Part shown: positions 11,206 to 20,998 of the stretch, piece after piece
How positions within the stretch are numbered: the first letter of the stretch is position 1
Layout: every line of letters begins with the position of its first letter
DNA from: Gnetum montanum
Lineage: Eukaryota > Streptophyta > Gnetopsida > Gnetales > Gnetaceae
Length of the DNA: 36,823 nucleotides
Direction of reading: 5' to 3'
NCBI GenBank assembly: GCA_015680685.1
Contig: MNCI01003410.1
Coordinates: 196,676-233,498 of the forward strand
Made by a program: the position numbers and the translations under genes
The notes under the pieces: generated by a model
Database searches by the model: none
What the model was told of the DNA's origin: nothing
Seen by the model: only the letters and a program-made list of their open reading frames with translations

Positions 11206-12320
11206 TGTATCGTCCGAAATCATCGGTCTCCGGCTGGAGGGAAACAGAGGCCGTGGGATCACAGGACGCGCATAGAAGACCCTACCTTCGCTTGAGGGCG
11301 AGCTGGAATGAACGAAGGTAGACCTTGGGTGGTCCGCACGCTGATCAGACAAGGATTTCCCTGAACGTACACCGAAGTGCTATATGCTGGGTTATACGTA
11401 AATGGCGTAACGGGCGTAAATCAAAGCATAAACAGTGTAACCGATGCAAATATAGTGTAACGTAAATGAGCGAAAACATAATACATGCAACAATTAATGC
11501 AAACTGTAAACGATTTTGGGAAGAAAATGTAACAATGGCATTACAGAATGAAAATACAATACACCGATCTAACGCAGTTGTGACTAGAACACAAGGCGGA
11601 CGAAAAGCCCTAGTGGATGTAAGGATGATTGTGGCTGGTTCACACTGTAGGCACAACGTAGAGGCTGTATGCTCAGCGTACAGGGTTGTCCAGCGTAAAA
11701 GGTTTTGTGCTCTGGTTCGCAGCGTCTCTGCTCTCTGGTGTGCTCTGGAAATTTTGCCAACCGACCCTGGATCTAGTGCAAAAATTGGGCTTTTATACAG
11801 GGTTTTGATGGCGGACTCGGGTTGGGAGACACGTGGCACGTTGACCAGGTGTAAGAGCATAAAATTTACAAGTGTACAATATGTTACATTTGCTGGGCAT
11901 ATACGTTGAGCGTATATGCTGTATCAGGTGAGCGTAGACTCTGGGCATATACGCTGGAGGTGCTGGGCGTGTGCGAACTTGGGCGTAGATGTCGTGGACG
12001 CTGGCGTATACGCTGATGATTACTAGCGTATATGCTGGGGCGTATACGCTGATGGTTGCTGCCTTGTACCAAGTCTTGTTCTGCAGTGTTGTCTCCATGC
12101 CGTCTCTGGGGATTTTATTGCCGGGTGTATGCATCTATTGTATGTTGCTGGCCGTACATGTGAGGCATGTACGCTGGACGTCTACGTTGGGCGCATACGC
12201 TGTGAACTTGAGCGTAGACGCTGGGCGTATACGCTGAGAATGTACACTTGGGCGTATACACTGAGACTGCATACTTAGTGAAAATTAAGCATCTGATCTC
12301 CGAAGTTGCCATGTGTAACA
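11206..12320 (-). repeat. Element E: 5' LTR
   Basis: Boundaries were inferred from TG...CA on the minus strand: start TGTTACACATGGCAAC at 12,320, end ATACA at 11,206 next to the primer site. The U3 part (about 11,880-12,290) contains AGCGTA / GGCGTATACGCTG motifs. The partner LTR lies outside the window, so the ends cannot be confirmed and the 12,320 boundary is the weaker one. Length about 1.1 kb. Confidence 0.55.
11791..11797 (-). promoter_or_regulatory. Element E: LTR TATA box
   Basis: The minus strand reads GTATAAAAGCCC, about 520 bp inside the proposed LTR start. This position suits the U3/R border and supports minus-strand transcription of gag-pol, convergent with the plus-strand inner gene. 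Confidence 0.5.
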
Positions 12321-12616
12321 CCAAATGTAGCTGTGGTCGTCTGTGGGTCCCAGGGACGTGCTTGGTGTTGGACAAGTACTAAGCTCCAGATTTTGTGGTN
12401 CAGGGACGTGCTTGGTGTTGGACAAGTACTAAGCTCCAGATTTTGTGGTATTTCACTAACAACTTCAACAAACCAAAGATTAAATTAATAATTAGATACT
12501 TAATCCATCCAGCCATAATCACACCTTAGCCAAGTGTAACCTCCCTATAAGATAAGGTATTCCAATCATTCTAAGCTACATAATATTTACTAATCTATTG
12601 TTATGTTTGACTATAG
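12321..12616 (+). other. Element D: 5' intron remnant of the extra ORF, with N-joined duplication
   Basis: AT-rich sequence ends in TTGACTATAG directly before ATGGCACC, matching the acceptor-ATG arrangement in elements A (GATTGTAG) and B (GATTGCAG). The duplicated 49-bp block (12,351-12,399 and 12,401-12,449, N at 12,400) is a probable assembly join. Element E appears to have inserted at 12,320/12,321; CCAAA at 12,321-12,325 would be one target-site copy, untestable here. Confidence 0.45.
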
Positions 12617-15448
12617 ATGGCACCAAGACCGAAGAGACCGCAAGAGGAAGGACCATTGCAACCACAAGAGAAATGACCTAGAGGAGGAAGAGGCCAACAA
12701 GAACATGGCCAAGAATAGGCTAAGGTAACCCATGCAATGGGACCTCTCAGAGACGAGGCTAAGGTAAAATCTATTCAACAAATTCCCAAAGAGGAAGCTA
12801 CATTTGAACACTCATAGTGAGGTAAAGTGTTAGGCCTTGTACCCAGACTAGAAGTCACACTCACATAGGCCTTCCTCAACATAATTGGGAACCATGAGGT
12901 CCAACACTAAGTTCTCCAAGAGCTGAACTTCGGGCCATTCCTTGAACAAGCTTCAGAAGATGTCAAATCTCAACTGCAAGCCTCTCCCATGTGGCCAATC
13001 ATCACTTTGAGTGGGGAGTGGTACATGAGAGAAACATATCTCTTCTAGAATAATAAGAGAGTAGGAGCCATTGTGAAAATCAAGGACATCCAAGTATCCT
13101 ACTCTATAGAAGCCATTATGTAGGTCCTTGGGTTGCTTGATGTAGGAACATAGTTGGTAAAGCTGTTCACACAAGCTGATCCTAGAGTAAAGAAGAAGTG
13201 GACTCAACAGTGTTATGGGGTTGATTGCAAGGAGTTTGGTGCTCTTACACTGGAGGAGTAAGTTTATTTTAAGATAGTGGCCTACCACCTCAATCCAACG
13301 ATGAGGCCCAGTAGGGTGATAACCTTCTCCACCAGAGCATGGGTTGCTGTAAGTAGGAACTTTCCAACAAACCTTCCATAACTAATCTATCTAGAGATAA
13401 AGAAGCATTTCAAGGAGAATGAACATGGAAGAAAAACCTTGTCCTTTCCCTACTTGATTAGAAAATTATGCAAAAGGGCAAGGATAGTCCACTACGCAAA
13501 TAAGACACTCAGGCATGCTCCTAATGCTTCATGGGCTGAGATGATGAAGGATAAGATGCCTGCCACGACCATAGAAGAGGAGCAACAACGATCACCTCCA
13601 CCACCTACTCGTGAGCAACTGCCAAAGGCCCATACTATGATTGAGTGCATGTGAAAAATCCAAGAGCAACTCTTGTAACAACGGGAGTAGTATGTAGGAA
13701 CTAGTGGTGGAGCCCCATCTGTGTACATACTGACCATGAGTCACCTCAAAGAAGTGGCTTGTACAATCAACTAGATGGAGGGAGGTGGATCAATGCTATC
13801 TACCCAACAAATGCAATTGCGTGGGAGGTCAAATCCAAGTGCTCAAGAGGTGACAGTATCTCTCTCTCACCATCATCTATTCCCAAAAATCTTTGGGAAT
13901 GTTGCTTCCTTTTTGGTGTGCTTGGATGAGGATGAGAAGGCAACTATTGATGCAGCACCAAGGGCAAGAGATAGCTATGGAGATTGTTGTTGATCAAGTC
14001 GCTGAGGCATTAAATGCACCTACGGTGACTAAACTATATGTTTTTGCACTTAAAGATGTACAAATTTCTGTAGGAATAATCACCAGGAAATTGAATGTAG
14101 CCTAGCATGAAGAACAGCTAGACCGACTAGTGGGAACTAGACAACCTATCCTAGATATCTTTGATTTTTTAGATACCATTACTATAACCCAGTCAGAGCT
14201 GTTGGAGGTAAAGGGCAAGTGCCTCATCTTAGAAGGGTAACTCGAAATAGCTCAAGCACATAATCAACACTTGGCTGCAGAAGTTGTCGAATTACGTGCC
14301 CAAATTACTGACCCTACTCTTATCAACCCTACATTAACACGAGATGAAGCTTTTCAGTAACTTCAAGAATGGCTAAAGCGAGTGAGGGAGAAATGGTAAC
14401 GATGGTCTTTAATTAGTCCATAATAGAAGCTAAAACTCATTAAATATGAAGGGACTTGATGCAGACATGCTAGGAAAATGAGACCTTGACCGCAGAGAAC
14501 CATCACTTGCGAAATGTTGATGCACAAAAACAATAGCTAGAAGAATTCATCCATCAATAGCAGGAGTAGCTTGCCAAGGCAAACATTGAATTGAGGAGAT
14601 TAGCAATGGAGAATCGTAATCTCTCCATGAACAAGGTCTACGCCTTATGCCAGAAATAAACCATTGAGATTGCTGCCTAGAGAAAAGAGCCTCTGAAATT
14701 TAAAAAAGTTAAAAATCATTAGAGACACTAGGTTGGCCTATAGAAGGAGGTGAATGAAAAACATATCCAACTGGAAAAGGCAAAGGTTAATGAGGCCCTT
14801 TAGCAACTCTAACAAGGAAAAGAAATGTGGCAACCCATCATCGATGGGATTGACGCCTACAACGTAGAAATCTGCATGAAGAATTTGCAAATCGAATAGA
14901 TGATGAAGTACATGGACTTGTTCAATCTTCACTATGTAAACCTAGCAATGTTGACTGTCAAATGGCCATGGTTTGAGCTTAAGAAGTAAATTGCCAACTC
15001 GTACTTATTGTACGAGGTCAAGTTCAATAATCATAAAGACACCAACTAAAAGCTTGCAATGGAAAATGCTAAACTTGAGGTTTTCAGGGAAAAATTCATT
15101 AACTAAAGATTAGTCACTGAGAACCTAGCCAAAAGATACCAGACATTGCAAGACACAATCTAAGTGTTTGACATCAAACACAAACAATTTGCGGCTTGGT
15201 TTATCAACGTAATGGAGCTGCCTCTAGTATTGCCTTGTCCTTGGGATATTCAATTCCAGCCCACATCAATGATGAACGATTCAAAGAGTAAAGAGGAGAA
15301 GATGAAAGCATTGTTGGATGCTTTTAGCCTTTCACTAGAATTCACAACAACAGTGGGACAACCACAACCATCTCAACCACTAGCCATGCTTAGAGTTGGA
15401 GAAGGTCCGTTGGAGCCTCAGGAGCCTCCATCGCCTAGGACCGTGTGA
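12617..15448 (+). pseudogene. Element D: extra ORF (globular region plus coiled coil), old copy
   Basis: It starts ATGGCACC right after a splice acceptor, as in A and B (MAPK/MAPR start). Start and end are in frame over 944 codons, though at least two compensating shifts lie between about 13,930 and 15,160. It is homologous along its length to the element B protein: SGEWYMRETYLF (B: GAWYLGETYLF), SFPYLIRKLCKRA (B: PFPCLIRKLCRRA), a coiled coil from about 14,100 to 15,160, and a tail with LPCPWDIQ. Stops are dense; many TAG and TAA fall where relatives have Gln or Trp, and almost every remaining Gln is CAA. It was probably entered by splicing from a 5' exon. Function unknown. Confidence 0.8.
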
Positions 15449-15661
15449 TCTTATCTTTTGTCTTCATGTCATCAAAGGATGTGCTTGTCCAATTTTTGCA
15501 CCATGCTCAATTTTGTAATGTGATTGATCCCTACACTAGGCACTCACTTTTGTTATGTCTATTTAATCTTGTTTTGTTATGTCAAAAGCTAGTCAATAAT
15601 CCCATACCTTCCCAATTTTGTAAAGAACTCAAGGATGAGTTTTCATTTAGTTGTGGGGGTA
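15449..15661 (+). other. Element D: 3' spacer and polypurine tract
   Basis: This non-coding spacer ends in GTGGGGGTA (15,653-15,661), which abuts the TGATGAG start of the LTR. The word GGATGAGTTTTCATTTAGTTG before it matches the GATGAGTTTTTACTCAATCG preceding A's tract, so the element's 3' end is conserved. Confidence 0.75.
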
Positions 15662-16545
15662 TGATGAGATATGATTTGTTGTGTCAACTAGGCCACATTG
15701 ACATAGTTTGTTGTGTCAACTGGGCCCCATCGACGCATTTTGTTGCATCAATGTAGCTTCGTTGACGTAGGGGTCTGTCTTGGCCTATAAATACATGCTC
15801 ACTAGCCATATTTATGGCATCAGATTGAAAATAGTAGTTGAACTCTTGCAATTTTTACATTTGGAAGTTAGAATATTACTCCTGAGTACCTGTTGTAGGA
15901 GTCATTGAGTGTATGGATCTTTATTTGAGTATTGTTGTATTTAAGCATGATAGTGTGTGTGATAATAAAGATGAGCTTCTTGATTAAACTGGCAACATTC
16001 TAGATAGTTTAGATATTTATTCATGCATTCAATGTTTTCAACTATTTATTCAATGTTTTCTAATGATTAAGCTAATGAGGTAATTAAGTGAGATAAGCAA
16101 GATAGATTAATTACATAAGTACAACCACTTTGAACGTAACATGTATTTGCTTGGTATGCCTAGTAGCATAGTGATTGGTAACCCAACAGTGGATACGTGG
16201 GTTCAGGACATGTACAGAAAGTGGGGACGAATGCTTATGTTAGGACCAATTAGAGATTAGTTAGTTAGTTAATTTAGATTAGTCATTAAATTACTTTCTG
16301 TCTCTCTTCAAAGCACCAAAGAACATAAACTATAAAATGATAAAAATCATATGCCTCGATTTCACTTAACCATATCTTTGTACTTCACAAGTGTAATCAC
16401 GAAGAAAAAAATGACCTTAAGGCAAGGTTCACTACCTAGAAGACTACTGCACTAGAAACTATAAAGTCCACAGAATTCTACTGGATCACACATGAATGCT
16501 TGGTGATTCATATGGTTGGGCATAGGGGTACCTCGTCACTCATCA
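15662..16545 (+). repeat. Element D: 3' LTR
   Basis: 884 bp, from TGATGAG after the polypurine tract to CACTCATCA. The last 35 bp match the other LTR ends in this window (AGGGGTACCTCGTCACTCATCA). A TATA box (TATAAATA) lies at 15,786-15,793, in the same CCTATAAATA context as A. The U3 start carries two copies of TTTGTTGTGTCAACT. Plus orientation, opposite to A, B and C. Confidence 0.85.
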
Positions 16546-16869
16546 GCTAAGTAACTAAAACAAAATGGGAAAAAATAAACTCACAAGATTAAAACAAAGC
16601 AGCTGAATAGATTTTTTTAGCAAGGCATCTTATAAGTAATCTTTAATTTTCTTTTTTCCAATTCCTTTCCTTTTTTCTTAATCTACCCTTAAAGCCCCTT
16701 TTATAGTGACTGTAGTGTAGTTACAATCATCATGAAAAGTTGAGGTGGATTACAGATATCTAGGGGATTAATTTATAACCACCCTAGGAAGTTATAACTT
16801 CCATAGAAGTTATGATAAATTTGAGAAATATATGCCATGGTTGGCAAGTTTCCTCTTAGTTACAAATAT
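16546..16869. other. Unassigned 324 bp between two opposed LTRs
   Basis: No coding frame and no match to the LTRs or ORFs here. It includes a pyrimidine-rich stretch (16,650-16,680) and a 16-bp perfect palindrome GGAAGTTATAACTTCC at 16,787-16,802. It is either flanking DNA into which D and C inserted or a piece of another element. Confidence 0.4.
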
Positions 16870-17729
16870 TGATGAGTGGCGAGGTACCCCTATGTTCAAT
16901 CATACGAATACAAGCGTGTACGCACAATCCAATCGCACTCTGCAGACGAACTAGTTGTGGTACCTAGATAGTTACACATTGATCATAGTTCACTGTTTCC
17001 CCACTTAGACTAGTAATTGCTTTATCACATATGGTTTAGTTTACTGTGAGGTGTATGATGTGATTTCCAACATTAGGCTACTCCTAGAGATAATGAAAAA
17101 TAGTCTTGATTAAGCTAGTAAGAAATATGAAGTAAAATCTAAACTCGCTTAAATGCGATGAGCATCCTTCCTTAATCATTTGTATGCATCTTGGACCTTG
17201 TGTACCACTACTAGTATTACCAAGTGCACATTACTTAAGCACTACTAGATACGCTACTGGGTTACCAAGTAGTTACACTTAAATGTTCGTGATTAAGATG
17301 TACTCATTTTGCATTAATAATAGGATAGTAAATGACGATAAAGAAATAATTAACTAAGAGAACAATAAATAATTAACAATTAAACAATTAAAAACTAATT
17401 ATATGCTACAACGATGGAGTAATTCTAATCTTTATCGTCGATTGTGTGCTTGTCCAAGTATGTCACACTTAAACAAAGGCTCTAACTAGTGAAACCATGG
17501 GTTAGAGCATCACACTGCAGGCATGCACTTGGGAAAGAACTAAAAATTAACAAAAAGATTCTTGACTTTAATGACTGAATAATGACTTACCAATTGCCTC
17601 CTTTCCTATGTGCTCAAGTGCTATATTTATAGGCTAACACAGGAATCACAATATCATTACCCAGGCTACGATATCGTGTACTCGATATTAAGTATTTGAT
17701 ATCGGGGCCTGGCAAACTACGATTCATCA
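16870..17729 (-). repeat. Element C: 3' LTR
   Basis: 860 bp in minus orientation: plus-strand TGATGAGTGGCGAGGTACCC at the left, GATTCATCA at the right, followed by the reverse polypurine tract TACCCCCATGACTGAATAA. The reverse TATA box is at about 17,623-17,631. A decayed GATATC-palindrome cluster at about 17,660-17,705 resembles element B's U3, so C and B look closer to each other than to A. Confidence 0.8.
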
Positions 17730-17738
17730 TACCCCCAT
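17730..17738 (-). other. Element C: polypurine tract
   Basis: The minus strand reads ATGGGGGTA next to the LTR, preceded by the conserved GAGTTGTTATTCAGTC context shared with A and B. Confidence 0.7.
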
Positions 17739-17916
17739 GACTGAATAACAACTCATCCTCAAGTCAAATAAAAAAAATGAGAACAAGTTCATTTAATTAC
17801 ACAGTATAGGTATAGGATTATGGACTAACTACGAATTATTTCATGTCGCAGTGTAGAGTTAAACAAAACAAAATTAGGACACCAACATAGAATACAAAAG
17901 ACAAAATTGTTGAAGC

Positions 17917-19846
17917 TCATGTGCTTCTTGGTGGTGGTAGATCCTCCATGGGCCTCTTCCCCTTATCTTGTGCTCCAGGCTTTGGAAATGGATATCTCTG
18001 AAGGAGCACCTAAAGATTTTCTTCTTCATTTTATGCTCCAATATTTGATGAGGTCAACACCTCCCATGGATACAATAGTTGCAGAAACATCTGATTAGCT
18101 TTGATGTAGCAAGCTACAAACAACTGTCATTCCTTCTCATAGGCTCTAACTTTGTCTCTACATTCTTGATAATCTGTGAGCCGTTGAGCCAAATCTACTG
18201 CAACATCTTTCTGCCCTTGGTAGCTTGCTTTGACCACCTCTAACTTAGAATTTGCTACCTCCAATTTCTGCAATGTCTTTTTTTTTTTAGCAAATTCTAC
18301 TTTATATTTGGCATAGGTGGCTACTACCTGCTTTTTCAACTCTGTCCTTGGATGTCTTGCTGCTAACATGGCTAAGTTGGCATTTCATAGGTTTGCTAAC
18401 TCCATGTATTCAGTGAGATCCTAAATATGCAGGTCTTGGCTCTTTAGTTCTGCTTGGTGGGCAAAGGTGTAGGTGTCTAGTATGGCCTGCCAGTCAGTCT
18501 TTTGAGCATTGAAAGCATTGATATGGGTCTTAACCATATCGATCTCTTTTTCAATGATCATCTTGTACATCCCCACCTAGTCTCAGAAATGTTCTTTTAG
18601 TTTCTCATGTCTCTTAGCCTCATTTTGCCACATGCTTATTTCAATGGCTGTCTTTTGATGAATGATGTGTACCTTCTTCATTAAGAGGATCCTATTTTCT
18701 CTGGCTAAGCGATTCATGTCTTGGTTGACCCTTATTAATTATTCTCGCATTTGTTAGAAAGTCCCCTCAAGAACATTCTTTTGTTTTTCAATTATGGTCA
18801 ACCAAAGATTCTTGATAGCAAGGAGTTTATTTTCTTCTTGTAAGGCCTTGAGTGCTTTTGCATGTGCATATGTTTGGGCTTGTGCCTTCAAAGCATCCTA
18901 ATTAGCCTTCTCTTTCTCCATTACCACCCTTTTATTCTCTTCTAATAATTTATTCAGTTACTTTGTCCAAAATAACTCTAGCTGGTCGGCTGGGATAAGT
19001 TTGGAATGGTTCCCACTGTGTAGCTTGTAGGGCAACGAACTTTTCCTAGAGTCTTCTCAACTTGTCCTCTGCGTGTTCAACCCTAACCTTAGCCATGACC
19101 AACTTTCCCTTTGTGGAAATGAGGTATTATTATGTTGCTATGACATCTTGAGGGATGTCAAACAATGACGTCATTACTTGTCGTGTTTACAGTAACTGAT
19201 CCAGAGCATCCTCATGTTCCGCAGGATTCATCGAGGGACTGGCTAAGACTTGACCATTGCGTGCTCCTGTGAGATCTGCTGATGACACAACAAGGACATT
19301 GAATGATTCTTTGATGTGGTCTACGACCACTTTTGCTGCTCCAGCTGCATCCTAGTCTTGCATGACCACAACTGTGGCGCCTTCATCAGTTTCTAATTAC
19401 ATTTGAAAAGATGCAGCGTTTCCAGAAATCTATTATGAGCAATGTGATTTTCCTCCTCCTCTTTGTATAGAAACCTCACCCCATGCATGATCAATTGAGA
19501 TCATGGGCTTTATGACATCATTAATTATCTTGAAGAGATTAGCCTCATCACGACTTCCCTAACTGACTATATCTACGATGGCCCTGAGATGGCTCATCAA
19601 TGGTTGATAATCTTGCAACAGTGATGACAGTTAGTCTTGCTGGCCTATGGGTTGTGTGTTGGACCCTAGTTCTTATTATTAACTGGGCCTTATGTTCGGA
19701 AGTTGGTTAGGCCCTACTGTTTGAGGTGAAGTGGGCCTAATAGTCTGCTCTTACTCAGGCTCCAGTGTTTCACCACCATCTTTCCTTGGTGCTAATGGCT
19801 TTAGTAATTCAGCATTAGAGGCATTTTGAGATTTTCTGGAGATGTT
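17917..19846 (-). pseudogene. Element C: extra ORF, 3' part, cut by element A
   Basis: It reads toward the left and ends at a TGA at 17,917 after a Pro/Arg tail. It is homologous to the C-terminal two thirds of the element B protein. The best piece (18,369-18,127) has RHPRTELKKQVVATYAKY and SYQGQKDVAVDLAQRL, close to B's RPRSELEQQVASTYIKY and SYQGQKDVATDLARRL. Many stops are CTA on the plus strand (TAG). Homology stops abruptly at 19,846, at the codons equivalent to B's YTNDV, where element A's LTR begins. The 5' remainder should lie beyond the far end of A, outside the window. Confidence 0.8.
19842..19846. other. Predicted target-site copy of element A (ATGTT)
   Basis: These five bases precede A's LTR within C's ORF. 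Ty3/gypsy elements make 5-bp duplications, so ATGTT should recur after A's 5' LTR, beyond the right edge of the window. Confidence 0.4.
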
Positions 19847-20748
19847 TGATGAGTGGCTAGGTACCCCTACGCCCAACCATACGAATCACAAGCATTCACA
19901 TGCGACTCGATCGAATTCCGTAGACTATAAGCACTTAACATACACCAGACTCTAACCAGCAAAACCTTGGGTTAGCATAGTCATTGCCTTCCTAATCTCA
20001 CTTGTGATGTTCTGTTAGCGATGGTTAAGTGAGATTAAGGCTAATGATTTTTATAGCTTTTTACTTATCTTTTGGCGGCTAATTAAGGTATGAAAATTAA
20101 GGAATATACTATTATCTAATCTATAATTATCCTAGCTTGTACTCTAACTATTCCTAGCATAAGTATCTGATCCCATCTTCCAAGAACGTTCTAAGCATCT
20201 CCTAACACTTCTGGGTTACCAGACGTTAAGCGTCACTGGGTTTACCAAGTGTTTGATTTACGTTCGAGATGGTCATACTTATGGCCTTTACGAATTACGA
20301 ATGAGCAATAGCGATTAAGATAACAATAATGGAAACTTAAGTAATTATTAAAGCATAAACATATTAAACTATTGAATGCATAAAATGGCTAAGTACAAAT
20401 GCTGCAAAGAATGCTTGAAGAGTTCATCTTTATTACCATCACACCAATGGGCTCAGATACATCAACACTCGAATAAAGACCCAATCACTTTTCTTACACC
20501 TACTGTGGGCACTTGGAAAATATTCTATCCCCTACGGGAACAAACTGCAAGAACTTCGCTACAACTGACTAAAAGATGCCTAAATGAGGTGGAAGGCCCT
20601 CTTATTTATAGGCCGAAAGAGGCTCCGCATAAACGGGCCCATGTCAACACATGGAAGCCTACGTCAATGGGGCCACGTCGACGCGGCCACATATAAGCGA
20701 CCTCATATACGCAGCCTAGTCGACGCATCGACTAATGACACTTCATCA
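19847..20748 (-). repeat. Element A: 3' LTR
   Basis: 902 bp between TGATGAGTGGCTAGG and CACTTCATCA. The reverse TATA box (TATAAATA) is at 20,603-20,610. U3 carries GTCGACGC / CATATACGCA motifs (20,640-20,735). An 11-bp inverted repeat (19,993-20,003 and 20,027-20,037) is kept in the other LTR. By hand alignment its first about 395 bp differ from the 5' LTR copy at roughly 36 sites, so the insertion is not recent. Confidence 0.9.
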
Positions 20749-20757
20749 TACCCCCAC
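20749..20757 (-). other. Element A: polypurine tract
   Basis: The minus strand reads GTGGGGGTA immediately before the LTR's TGATGAAG, preceded by GAGTTTTTACTCAATC. Confidence 0.75.
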
Positions 20758-20998
20758 GATTGAGTAAAAACTCATCCCCGAGTTACTCTACAATTTGGAA
20801 GGTATGGATTTTTATTTACAATGCACATGACTTGACACACACATGACACACACATGACATAACATTAATTTGACCAAGTGCCCGAGTTACAGAGAAGGAT
20901 AAATTACAAACATGACGATGTTCAGAGATAAAATTGAACACCTCGCTAGTCCTAGAGTCTCTGCCATGTAGAATGATGCACAAAATTGTTGAAGAAGG

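Noticed and set aside
12617-15448. TAG read as glutamine (altered genetic code)
   Set aside because: TAG positions often match Gln in relatives, but TAA and TGA stops and frameshifts also occur, the younger copy B still uses CAG, and TAG ends several frames; methylation decay is simpler.
16787-16812. loxP-like recombination site (ATAACTTC ... GAAGTTAT)
   Set aside because: The arms are only 8 bp, the spacer is 4 bp and there is no recombinase nearby; a chance AT-rich palindrome is more likely.
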